Below are positions 23,189 to 35,100 of a stretch of 64,000 nt of DNA, piece after piece; position 1 is the stretch's first letter, and each line of letters starts with the position of its first letter. The stretch is from CAYZXT01 sp964482515. GTDB taxonomy: Bacteria > Elusimicrobiota > Elusimicrobia > FEN-1173. The stretch covers positions 1-64,000 of the forward strand of contig CAYZXT010000004.1 of the NCBI GenBank assembly GCA_964482515.1, given 5' to 3'. The position numbers were made by a program, and so were the translations under genes. The notes under the pieces were generated by a model. That model was given only the letters and a program-made list of their open reading frames with translations, made no database searches and was not told the DNA's origin.

Positions 23189-26100
23189 AAGTCCGGTGAA
23201 GGCCGCGTTGGAAACGGGCGACCATTCGCTGAACCCGCCGGCGTAATTGCGCGCCCGGACGCGGTAAGTGTAGAAGTGTCCCTGGGGCCGCGCGTCGTCG
23301 TCCTTCACCTTGCCTTCGCCGATGATGTAGGACGTGCGCGTGGCGGGCACATAGGAGACCGTGCGCCACACCGGGTCGTTGTCTTCCCGTTCCTGTATCT
23401 GGTACTCGCGCACGCCGGATTCCTCGTCGGCGGACGGTGACCATTTGATTTCAAATTTCCCGCTCTCGGCCGGCTTCTTGTTCAGCTCGGGATCGGAGAC
23501 CGGGGCGCTGGGCGCCAGCGGCGCCGTCAGGTCGATGCGGTAGATCGCCAGCGGCGCGCCGGGCCCCTGGTCTCCCGCGGCGCTGATGGCGCGGACGTTG
23601 TAATAGAAGCCGTTGTTGGTGACGCGGGTGTTGATCGGGTGCTCCGTTTGGCTCGTGCCGAACTTGCCGCGCTCGGTGACGCGGAAGTTGTTCGAAGCCT
23701 TCGACGTGTAGCGCATGATCTCGGAACCGATGTAGATGTAGCCTTCCGGTTCGAAGCCCTCGGTGCTCTCGACGAACACGTCGAAGGGCGGCTCCTGCAG
23801 CCGGCCGATGGACGCCGTGGACGTCTTCGCCACCCGCGCCGCGGACAGCGTCAGGTTGGAGATGGTGAAGTTGTTCTGCGCCCCGGCGGACAGCCATCCG
23901 TCCGGCGCGAAGGGCGCCGTGAGGGCGTTGAACTTCTGAGGGTCGCTGGGGTCCGGCAGCGCCCCGACGCCGACCTGGTATTCCTTGACGGCGCTGGCCA
24001 GCTTGGGCCAACGCGAGAACAGCTTGGTCGTCTCGTTGGTCCAGTGCTGCGGCAGCACGCCCCAGTCGATGAGGCTGTCCCGCGACAGGTCCAGCTCGGG
24101 GATGCCGTCGCCGTTCAGGTCCGCCAGGATGTCGTCCGGCTTTCCGTCGGCATTGAAGTCGAAGTCGATGAGACCGTCGCCGTTCATGTCGATGTCCGCC
24201 ATGCCGTCGCCGTCCACGTCGAGGTTGTAGCGGAAACCGGTGAGGTTCAGGTCGAGGTTATCGGCCTCCCCGTCGCCGTCCACGTCGACGATGGGCTCGC
24301 CGGTCGCGCCCTTCCCGTAGCTCTTCGATTTTTCGCTGTCCTGCAAAATCCCGTCGTTGTTCAGGTCGATGTCCGGATATCCGTCCTTGTCGTCGTCCAC
24401 CCAGATCTTGGGCAGGATGGAGATGAACGGCACCTTCGGCAGGCCCGCGCGGAGGATGGTCACCAGCCCGGAGCTCATCGGATAGACGTTGGTCCCCATG
24501 TCCTGCAGGCTGGTGGGCACCTTGTCGATCTGGTTGAGTCCGACCAGGGACAGCCCGGCGGTGTGGTTCACCGTTGAGTTATTGGACGCGTCCGTCAGGC
24601 CGATGGTCGCCGTGACGAAGAAGGTGACGGTCGCCCGGCCCACGGTGTATCCGGCGAAGGGAACGCGGGCCACGCCCGACGCATAGCTGGTGGTCCCGAA
24701 GACCGCCTGGCCCAGGAACGTGTCCTGGTTCGGCACGAACACGCCGTCCCCGTTGTCGGCCCAAGCGGCCAACTGGGAGAAGTCTCCCTGACCCTGGCCC
24801 GCCGGACCGGGGTTCTGCACGGTCCCCGTTTGCTGCAGGTTGATGGAGTTGATGACCGCCGTGTTGAGGTCCGTCACCATGTTCAGTTTCAGGATCGGGA
24901 CGTTGGGCGTCAGCTGCGACACGGCCGCCGGCGAAATGTTTTCCGGCGTGATCTTCAAATGGATCGGGTTGATGATGACCTTGCTGCCCTGGAAGGAGTA
25001 GGGCGCCGTCGTGTTGGCGATCAGGTCCGTGTAGTAGTCCACCATCGTGTTGGGCGCGGACATGGTCACGGAGTTCTGGTCCACCACCTTGACGCCGACG
25101 GTGTTGGTGGCTTCGGCAGTGTTGCTGATGTCCAGGGTCAGGAAGTAGACCTGCGGGGTGTCGGCCACCGTGATGGCCGGGCTGGTGGAGATGGTGATTT
25201 CCTTCTGCCGGTCGTTTTCGTCCACCTGGTTGAAGGTGTTGGTGCCGATGGATATCTGCGTGTCGATGGCGTCGAAGATCCCGTTCAGGTTCGTATCGGC
25301 CCAGATCCGTATGGCCGCCACGTCCTTGTTGGATCCCTGAGGCAGAGTGGCGTTGGCGGAACTGCCCAGGCGCTCCACGCGGAATTTCTGGAACACGGCC
25401 TGCGAGACGTCCGTCTTGAGGGTGAACTTCATGAACGGCACGTTGACCGTGCCCTGGCTCATGCCGCCCGTCACGATCAACTGCGAGGCGAGGTCGTTGA
25501 TGCCCAGCGTCACCTTGTCGGCGACCTCGTTGATGGTGCCGAAGCTCGTGTCGAACACCTGGCTCGGCAGGTAGCTCACCTGGTCCGGCGTGCCGACGCT
25601 GAAGTAGTTGGTGTTGCCGATGGAAAGGCCGAGGGTTTTGCCCACCTGCGCGAGGTTGGACAGGTGGTAGGTGACGAAATAGTTCTGGCCCGCGGCCGAG
25701 GAGAAGATGACTTCCGGCACCTTCAAGCTGACGGTGGCGATCCGGTTGGTGAACTTTTCCGTACCGAAGGACAGCAGTGTCGCCGTCGTGGCGTCCAGCA
25801 GCGGGTCGAAGAGGCCGTTGTTGTCCGAGTCGCGGTAGATGTTGATCTGCTGCACGTCGCCGTCCACGCCGCCGTTGTTGGACGTGAGGTCCAGCCGGAT
25901 GCTGTTCCACACCACGGTGTTGCCGTTGGAGCGCATGTTGATCTTCATCACGGGCACGTTCTTCTGGTTCTGCGTGATCGCCACCGGCATCAAACTCTCG
26001 TTCCGCACAAGCAGCGTGTCGACCGTGGCGCGCAGCACGGCGACGGGCGAATCGCCGGGGAAGTTGGCCGTGTCAACCGTATGGATGCCGTCGCCCGGCG

Positions 26101-29100
26101 TCTGGGCGCCGATCACGAGGCTCGCCGCGTTGGCGACGCGCTCGCCCACCACGTGGTCGAAGGTGGCCGTCGGGTCGATGTCGAAGACCACGTAATAGTC
26201 CGTCGGGGTCGTCGTGATGAGGACGTAATAGCTCGATCCGTTGGAAATATCGGAGAGCATCAACGTGGCCTGCGCCGACGTCTCCGCCTGCCCGAAGCCC
26301 CTCTGTCCCACCAGAACGTCCGTCGGGCTGATCAACCCGCTGGCCGGATTGCGATCAAGACCGGCGGCGCCGCCGTCACGATAGAGCTTTACGGTGGCGA
26401 CATCAGCGTCCGCTCCGGTCAGCCCCGTGGGCTGCAGCCGGTTCATCCGCAGCTGGAACCACCGGACCGCATAGCCGGCGGGGTCGTTCACGTAGACGCG
26501 CATCCGCATGAAGGCCACGTTTCTGTCGCTTTGAGAGTATTGCGTGCCGATGACCGCGCCGGTGTTATGGGCCGCGGCGATGGTGCCCAGCTGTCCGCGC
26601 ATGACGCCCGTCAGCGCCGCGGGACCCACGCCGCCGTAGAAGATGATTTCGCTGTCGATTACCGCGTAACCCGTGGGCGGCAGTCCGGCCGTTCCCACGA
26701 CCGGGATGAGCGTGTCCAGGTCGGAGATGGGCGCGCCCAGCGTCGGCGCCGGCATGCTCTGCATCGTGGTACTGCCGAGCAGGCTCGAGAACACGGGCGT
26801 GAAGCTGACGCTCACGAGTTGGGGCGCGGGGATGATGTTGCGGATCTTGCCGGTGTAGGGCAGGTTCGTCCCGCTCATGGTGTTGGGCAGCGAAATGGTC
26901 TGGCCGCCGCCTCCGCCCAGGGAAACGTTCAAGTCGTCGGCCCCCTGGATGAAGGCGCCCAGGGTCTTGTCCGGCGTCGCGCTGCCCAGGATATCGTAGG
27001 TGACGAAGAAGCGGTTCGGGATGTTCTGCGCCAGGGCGCGGCCCGCGGTCACCAGCGTCTGCACGTTGCTTGTGGAGAAGAGGATTTGGGCCACGCCGGT
27101 CTGTCCCGCGTTACCGAAGAATCCCTGTCCGAGGGCCGTGTCGAAGGGCGGGTCGAAGAAGCCGTTGCGGTTGGTGTCCTGCCAGACCGTCGCCGTCGAG
27201 ACCGTGAGCTCCGCCACGGCGGTGCCCGTGCTGCGGACCCGCATGCCGGACCAGTAGGCTTCCGACCGGTCCGTCGAGAGGGTAAAGCCGAGGACGACCT
27301 GCGCGGTGGCCTTCTGTTGCAGGGTCTCATCGCCGTGCTCAAGCGTGGTGTTGTCCGGATCGAAGAGCGTGGCCGTGACCGTGTCCGCGAACTCGTTGAT
27401 GTCGAGGATGCTGGCCTGCGTGGGCAGGTTCGTGTTGGCGACGACGTCCGGCGCGACCACCGTCAGGTAGCCGTTATTGCTCATGGTGACGCCGAGCTCC
27501 GTCTGGTTGCCCGCGAGCGCGCCGACGGTCGCGAGGTCCGCGATGTCGAAGGTGATGAAATAGGTCTTGTTGCGTCCCGGCGCCCGCACCTGGACCCCGG
27601 ACGGATGGCTCGCCGGGCCGGGCCGCGTCACGCCGGTCAGCTGCGTCGCCGTCTTCGCCGTGTAGGCGATGCTGAGCTCGCTTTCGATGTCGACGGTCCC
27701 GGAAGGCGGGAATTCGGTGGTGTCGGACACGTTGATGTTCTCGTTGGCGCCGGTCCCCAAAGGCTGGGTGAGGATCGCGGTGGGCCGGTAGGCGTTGTCG
27801 CGCAGGATTTCCTGTCCGCTCAGCGGGCCCTGGATCGTGAGGAAGGCGGGGCCGCTCACGAGAGAGGCGACCGGGTGCGTAAAGGCCGGCGAGCTGCGCG
27901 TGACCGTGAACTGGCGGTTCACCGAATCAATGGCCGAGTAGGTGAGGATCTCGCGGTTCGGCGAGTTGTCGTTGATCACCAGCCGGCCGGGAGGCGGCGG
28001 GAATCCGTTGACGTCGTTCACGGTGACGATGACCTCGCCCGGCGCCAGGGCCGAGGACAACTGGACCTCGGGGAAGATGTGGGGCTCGGCCGCCGTCGGG
28101 ATGGACGTTACCAGAGCGTCGATGGCCGGTTCAAAAGTGTCGTTGCCGTTCTGGTCGTAGTAGACGTGGATTTCCTTGACGTCGGACGCCTTGTTGACCA
28201 GGTTCGGGTTCCGCCTGTCCAACCGGAGGCCGTTCCAGATGGCCGTGCGGTTGTTCGTCCGCAGCGCCAGCTTCAAGATGGGCACGTTGAAGTCGCCCTG
28301 GGTCGCGCCGCCGGGGGCGATGACTTCCGGCACGATGGAGAGCGTGTCCGTGGTGGCCACGATGGGCGGCAGGGCCGTGTCCGCCACGTTGTTCGGGAAC
28401 GGGAAGTAGGCCTCCTGCTCCGTGAAGTCGTTCGGGCTGGCGAAGATGCCGTCCGTGAAGAACTGGCTCAGCTGGACGGGGACGCGCGCGCCCACGGTCT
28501 TGCCGATGGCCGCCGAATCCATGATGTTGTAGACGATGAAGAAGTACTGCGTCGTCGGCGTGATGACGGCGCCCGTGGCGAAATTGATGTCCACCTGGTT
28601 GCTGGTGAAAGTGTTGTCCGCCGAGTAGGAGGTATCAATGCTGGGCTCGAAGTTGATGGAGGCGTTGGCGTTCTTATAGATGCGCACGCTCTTGATGTCC
28701 GCGTCCGTGCTGTTGCCGATCCTCTGCATCCGCATCTTGTTCCAGATGGCCGTGAACTCGTCGGTCCAGAGGCCCAGCCGCGCGAAGGCCACGTTCGAGT
28801 CGCCCTGGGAAATCGTCGTGGTGGAGGCGACCAGGCTTTCGACGCTCATGAACACGTTCGCCGGGCGAACCTTGATCTCCGACGCGAAGGTGCTCATGGG
28901 GAAGAAGTTTTCCGCCATGCGGGCCGACGACGGCGGCGCGTTCACCGTGATGTTGCCCGCGTTCAGGAGCTGGTATCCCACCGTGGCCCCCGGCGTGGCC
29001 GACGTGGACACGCGGATCGTCAGGAAGTAGTTGACGTCGGTGGTGTTGATGATCTGGGGCGCGCTCAGCGTCATGTTCAGGGTGGCGATGGGGATGCCGC

Positions 29101-32100
29101 CGACGAGCGTGAAGGCCGCGGTGCTCACCGGCACGCCCGCCGTGATGCCGTCGCCGTCGATCAACGGATCGAAGGTGCCGCCGCCGTCGATGTCGCGCCA
29201 CACGGCGACTTCCGTGATCTCGTTGATGCTCACCGTCCCCAATTTCTGAATGCGGATCTGCTCTATGTAGGAAGTCGTGTTCACGCCGAGGGGCCGGACC
29301 GCCATGCGCAGGCGCATCATGGGCACGGGGTTGGGCTTGGAGATCGAGTCGCCGTCGCCCTGGAACAGGTTTTGAGCGATGCCCAGGTCGTCCTTGCGCT
29401 GGGCGCGCGGCGCGGGCTGCGGCGACATGTCCGACTGCACCACATCATCGAGGAGCACCAAGCCCGACGTCACCACGTTGCCCGAGGAACCGATGTCGTT
29501 GGTGTGGCCATATACCAGCGGGAACGCCTGGTCCGTCGCGGACAGCAGCAGGGTTTCCTGGATGGTGTCCTTCACCAGGAAGTTGAACAGGCCTTTGTTC
29601 GCCGCGGTCACGGTCATGGAGGACGGCGTGAGCGTGACGGACGTCGTCGAACCATTGTGCGTGAAGACCACGTCGCCGGCGTAAGACAGACCGTTGTCCT
29701 GGGCCGCGCCTTCGTAGATGATGTTCTGCCCGCCGTCCGCCAGGTTGCCGTAGAGGTCGCGCGCCAGAACGGAAATCGTCCCGTCGACGTTCACGCTCAG
29801 CGGCGTCGTCAGGTTGTAGGGGTGCGAGAAGGAGAAGTGGTCCACCCTGTTCGGCGTGATCACCACTTGCTGCTGCGTCGACGCCAGCACCAGGAAGGAA
29901 TCCGTCACGCGCACGGTCTGGATGCCGGCCTCCGTGTCCCGGTAGTAGAAGTCCTTGGAGGACGTCCCGGGGACGAAGGTCAGCTGCAGGGAGTTGGGCG
30001 CCGTGATCGACACGTAGGCCGAGTTGTCCAGGGACGCCAGCCCGTTGTTCGACGTGAGCGCCTGGACCTGGAGGCGGATTGTGTCCGTGGAGAACGTGAT
30101 ATTGCCGTAGGGGTCGCGGATCGCCGCGGTCATGACCGGGTCCGTCACGCCGCCCACATAGGAAGACGTGGTGCCGGCGATCAGCCGCCGCACGGGCGTG
30201 GTGAACACGATGTTCGACGGCGGCGCGGGCGTGACGGTGTAGGTCTGGACGGCGACAGCCCAGCCCTTGTCGACGATCTCGTCGGCGCTCACGCTGTGCA
30301 CGCCCACCAGGGTATCGATCATATAGAACGTCGTCGTGTGCTGGCCCAGGGTCATCTTCGCGGTACCCGTGGAGGCCGTGAACGTCAAGGGATCGTTGTT
30401 CGGGCTGGAGAATTGCTTCATGCCCGTGGAATCAGAGACGAGGCGGAACGCGACGCCCTGGCCCAATATGTCCTCGGTGTTGCCGAGCAGCCCCACAGGG
30501 CTCGGGTTGCCGAAAGGATCCTGCAGCTGCATGGTGAAGACCTGGGACGTCGTGCCCGCCATGATCGACTGGTGGGAGGAAATGACCACGATCTTGTCCG
30601 CCGACGCGGGGGAAATGTTCACCAGCTGATAGGCCGTGGTCCAGGCCGTGTTCAGCGGGAAGGCCCGCACGACGGGCTTGGAGCCGCCGACCAGCGCGTA
30701 GGTTTCCGATGAGCGCGAATCCATGTAGTAGAACTGCGCCTGATAGGAACCGGAGGAAATCGTCAGGGTCGTGGTGCTCGCGGCGAAGGACGGCGGGAAG
30801 CCGCCCGCCAGCATCGGGCTTGTGGAGAACTGCATCACGTCGCTGACCGCCGACGGCAGCCGGTCGGACGACAGGGCGAGGGTGACGGTCTGGGTGGCCA
30901 CCGTCGGGTTGTTGAATTGGTCCTGCAGTTCGACCTCGAACACCTGGTCGACGAAATTCGTGTCCCAGGGCGCGCCCGCCACGAGGGTGCGGGGCGCGTT
31001 GTCGAAGGCCGCCTTGATCGTGGCCGCGGGCCGAACTTCAAGAGGATAGGTGGCGCCGATCAACCCGGAGGCCGCCGCCTGCAGGTCCCACACGCCGCCG
31101 GCCGGACGCGCCGTGCTGCCGGGCACCGAGTCTTCGCCGGCGGGGAGCGAGGCCATCTTGTCCGTGTAGATGAAGTTCACCGTCGCGATGCCGACAGTGA
31201 AGGAAATCGAGTTCACGTTCGACAGGAACGTAGTGTTGCCGGAGTTCTTGAACCCGTAATCGCCGGGAACGATCGGCGTGCCCAGGATCCACCCGGCGTC
31301 CGCGTGGGCCGCGGCCTGCGGGTTGGGGATCGTCAGGTTGACGTTGGTGACGTTCAGGGTCGTGTCGTTGTCGAAGTCGTCGCGGCGCACCAGGCTGAAG
31401 GGCGTGGAGACCTGTCCGGCGACCAGGGACGAGGGCCCGTTGACGAACACCAGTTTCGACGCCGTTCCGCCCTGGGTCGTCAGGTTGCCGGTGATGTTCT
31501 GCTGGTTCGTGATGTAGCCGGCGACGCTTCCCGGCGCCGTGAAGGTGGCGATCCACACGCGGGCCGAGTCGCCCGCTTTCGTGGAGACGAAGTACCACAG
31601 CGGCGGCGTGATGCCGATCATGCCGTTGGCGTCGGTGCTGAGCGTGGTGCTGGTTCCCAGCATCGTGAAGGGTCCGGCGAAGGGACCGCTCTGCAGCGTC
31701 CCGGTGGAGCCGAGCACCGTCACCACTTCCACCGCGGCGTTCACGCCCGCGCTGGACACCGCGTTGTCGAAAGAGTCCACCAGTTGGGCGGAAATGGCCT
31801 GTTTCCCGGGTTCGGCGATGCGTCCGGCGGAAACCAGCTGGTCGATGGAAGGGGAGACCAGGTAGTAGGCCGCCGGACCCGCCGTCACGTCGACCATGGG
31901 CGCGGTCGAGAAGCCCACGACCTCGGTGTTGATGTTGGGGTTGTTCTGGTCATAGGCCCGGATCCAATGGGCGTTGACGCCCGTTCCCGTTTTCCGCAGG
32001 ATGAAGCCGGAAATGGTTTTCACGCCGGCGTCCCCCACCACGTAGGTGGCCGCGCCCGGCAGGGTTGGGTTCTGTTTCGGGTTGGAGAAGGTCTCGGCCT

Positions 32101-35100
32101 GGAACTGGATGGTGCCCTGATAGGGCCGGTTGACGTCGCCCACCGGGCCCGTGGACACGAGGTTGTGGAAGTTGTCGTGGACCGCCACCGTGGAGCCGAA
32201 GACCGTTCCCGCCTGGACCGTCGCGGGCGTATCGATGAAATGCATGTGGTGCGCCAGCGCCGGCCAAACGCGGATCCCCGAGGAATTGTTCGAGAGGAAG
32301 CCTTCCGTCCCCGCGGCGGTGGTCGCGTCCGTGGCCACGGTCACGACGAAGTTCGGCGTGGCCGTGCGCGCCGTCAGCGTAAACGTGCGCTGGCCGGTCC
32401 CCGGCACCAATTGGTTCGGGTTCGCCGTCGTGAAGGTGGCCAGGGGGTCGTTGGTCGTCAGGAGCACCGTCGGCATCGTGCCGTTGGTGACCAGGTTGTA
32501 CTGGTCGTCCACCAGCCGCGCCGTGATGGTGAAGGGCACGCCCGCGGTCTGCGCCGTCGGAGTGCCGCCCTTGCCCGTCGGGCTGCCCGGCACCGGCGTC
32601 TCTCCCTCGGCGATGAGCTGCAGGCGCGTCGGCGTGGAAGGCGCCACGACGAAGTTGCCCGCGATGGGCGAGAGCGACGAGATCCACGTGGTCGCCGGCA
32701 GGTTCAGGTTCGCGTCGATCAGCGTCGCGGTGTGCGTGCTGGCCGCGGTGCGGAAGTTCAGCGTGAAGGACGTGTCCAGTCCGGTCGTGACCGCGGCTTC
32801 GGGGTTGACGTCGTAAATGTCCGACGTCACGATGCGCAGCGTCTCCGCCTGCTGCGCGTAGGCCCGGTTGAAATAGGTGTCCACGACCTGCACGGTCACG
32901 GGCACCGTGGCGCCGGCGATGAAGGGATCGATGCCGTTGCCGTTGATCCCGTCGGCGTCCGGCAGGCCGGTCTTGCCCGGCGCGCCCGCGCCCGGCGTGG
33001 CGGTTTCACCCGGCATCAGGAGCAGGAGGTTCGTCGGCGTGCTGTGGTTCGCGATGAAATTGGTGGAGTCGCTGGACGCGAACGGGATCGGGTGGAGCGC
33101 CGCGGAGGAGACGTCGTTGGCGCGGATCACATGGACCGGCTGGGTGGACGCCGTGAACAGCGTCGCCTGGAAGACGGCGATGCCCGTGCCTTCGTTGCCC
33201 GCGCCGGAACTGACCTGGCCGGTGCCCGGAACGAGCTGGGCGAAGGAATCGGTGCCGTTGGGGATGACCAACTGGATATCGGCCCGGTTGGCGCCGCTGA
33301 GCGCCGGAGGGACCGTGACGGTGTTGAAGAATTTATCCGTCACGCGCACGAACACGTCCATAGGGTTACCGACGGTGTAGTAAAGCGGCGTCCCTCTTTT
33401 GCCCGTGGCGGAACCCGGCGCTTCGAGCTCGCCGTCGAGAAGGGTCAGCAGTTTGTTCGCCGTCCCCGGGTTCACGCGGACGCCGGCCGTGGTGAACGTA
33501 TCGAAGAAGACGAAGAAGGGCGCCTGGTTCGGGTCCTGGTCCGTGGCGCGCAGCGTCCAGCCGTTGCCCGAGGTGGTGGAGGTGATCAGGTTCATGTTGG
33601 CCACGGCGGTGCCGTTGACGTTGAAGATGAACGGGTCCATGCCGTCCGCCGTCCAGGGGCCGGTCGACGCGTCGTTGGGGTCCGTGCTGGTGATCATGAT
33701 GGAACTGGTGGCCGACGTCACGTTCCAGTAGCTGTCGGTGAGGTTCACCGTCACGGGGAAGGACGCGCCGGCCGTCCGCGGAGACGGCGTCCCGTTGACG
33801 CCGCGCGGCAGCGCCTGGGAACCGGGCACCGCGGTTTCGCCCGGCAGAACGAGCTGGATCTTGGTCGCCTGGTTCGGGTTCACCGTGATGGACGTCGAGT
33901 TCACCGTTCCTAAATTGTTCGGGCCGACCTGCGTATCGCGGGCGGTCAACACGCTTGTCCGGGCCGTCTGGAAGACGAAGGTGGAGATGTCCACGCGGCC
34001 GCCGACGGCCGGGTCCGGATCGGCGAACATCGTGAAGGAGGAGAACCCGACGGCGAAGGGATCGTCCGAGGTCACGTAGATGTAGCTGCGCGCCGTGCTC
34101 TGCACCTGGTTGTTGTTGTCGTCCACCGCCAGAACCGTGGCGGTGCTGGCGACGCCCGCGATCCATGGGTCCGGCGTGCCGGTGATGCCTAGGCCGTTGG
34201 TGTTGGTCTGGCCTTTCAGGACGATGACCAAATGCGTTGCGGTGGACGGATCGACCACGAAGGAAGCGCTCGTCCCGGCGGCGTAGGCGTTGGCGTCCTG
34301 GGTGGAGGCCGTCACGCTCCAGGTGCCGGCCGAGATGATGGTGGCGTCGAAGGTCGTGTCGCCCGACAGGTCAAGCTGCCGCGGGTTCGGGTTATAGCTG
34401 CCGGCCAGCTCGTTGTCGTAGGGATCGGTGCTCGTGAGCCGGACCGTCGGCATGGGCACGCCGGTCTTCACATTGTAGTACGCGTCCGTCAGCCGCACGC
34501 GGACCGCGAGGGACTGGCCCGCGATGAAGTGGGAGTAGCCGTTAAGGTTATTGTCGTTGTCCTTGTCCGGCAGGCCCATCTTGCCGGCCGCGGGCACGGA
34601 GCCCGGCACCGCGGTTTCACCCGGCAGCAGCACCTGCAGCCGCGTCGCCGTCCCCGCCTGGACCACCACGCGGGTCGAATGAGAGATCAGCCACGGCGAC
34701 GCGAAGGCGTGGGCGCCCGTCACCTGCCAGCCCGCGGCGTTGGCCGTCACGAACATGGGATCGAAGCCCGTCGTTCCGGCGACCAAGCCGCGCGTCGAAC
34801 CGTTCACGTCGAAGGGATCCTGGGTGTCCAAGCGCACCGGAACGGTCATGGTGGTGACGACGTTGTAGTAATCGTCCGTCGCGTTCACGGTCACGTGGAA
34901 CGGCATGCCGGCGAACTGCACGCTCGGAGAGCCCGTGCGACCCGCGGAGGCCTGGCTTCCCGGCACCGCGGTTTCGCCCGGCAGCAAAACCTGCAGCCGC
35001 GTGGCCGCGCCGAAGTTCACGGCGAAGTCGGGCGACGTCACGATCGTCGGGCCGCCGAAGACGGCCGTCCCGCCGGTCTGCGCGGCGGTGAAGTTGGTGG

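Larger units (their letters stand above)
24430..29420 (-). repeat. Block C: 8 tandem ~180-220-residue repeats in the giant protein
   Basis: Each unit has a QGxxNVPxLKLxLxTD strand, a WNxLRLxRxGT strand, a DVxxIxxYxDxNxNGxFDPxxD segment and a YFVTYDIxxxAxxGxTxG strand, for example NVPILKLALRTNNRTAIWNG and NVPVMKINMRSNGNTVVWNS. The first and fifth copies are the most diverged. Three copies of the small GFPxxG module are inserted between units. Confidence 0.75.

Noticed and set aside
24830..30712. Antisense open frame of about 1960 codons on the plus strand
   Set aside because: It is the shadow of the giant gene. The product is an Arg/His/Gly/Val-rich string without domains or repeats of its own, as expected from high-GC codon structure on the opposite strand. 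The same applies to the long plus-strand frames at 5159-9016, 1871-3487, 30917-33913, 34232-37018 and 39350-41491.
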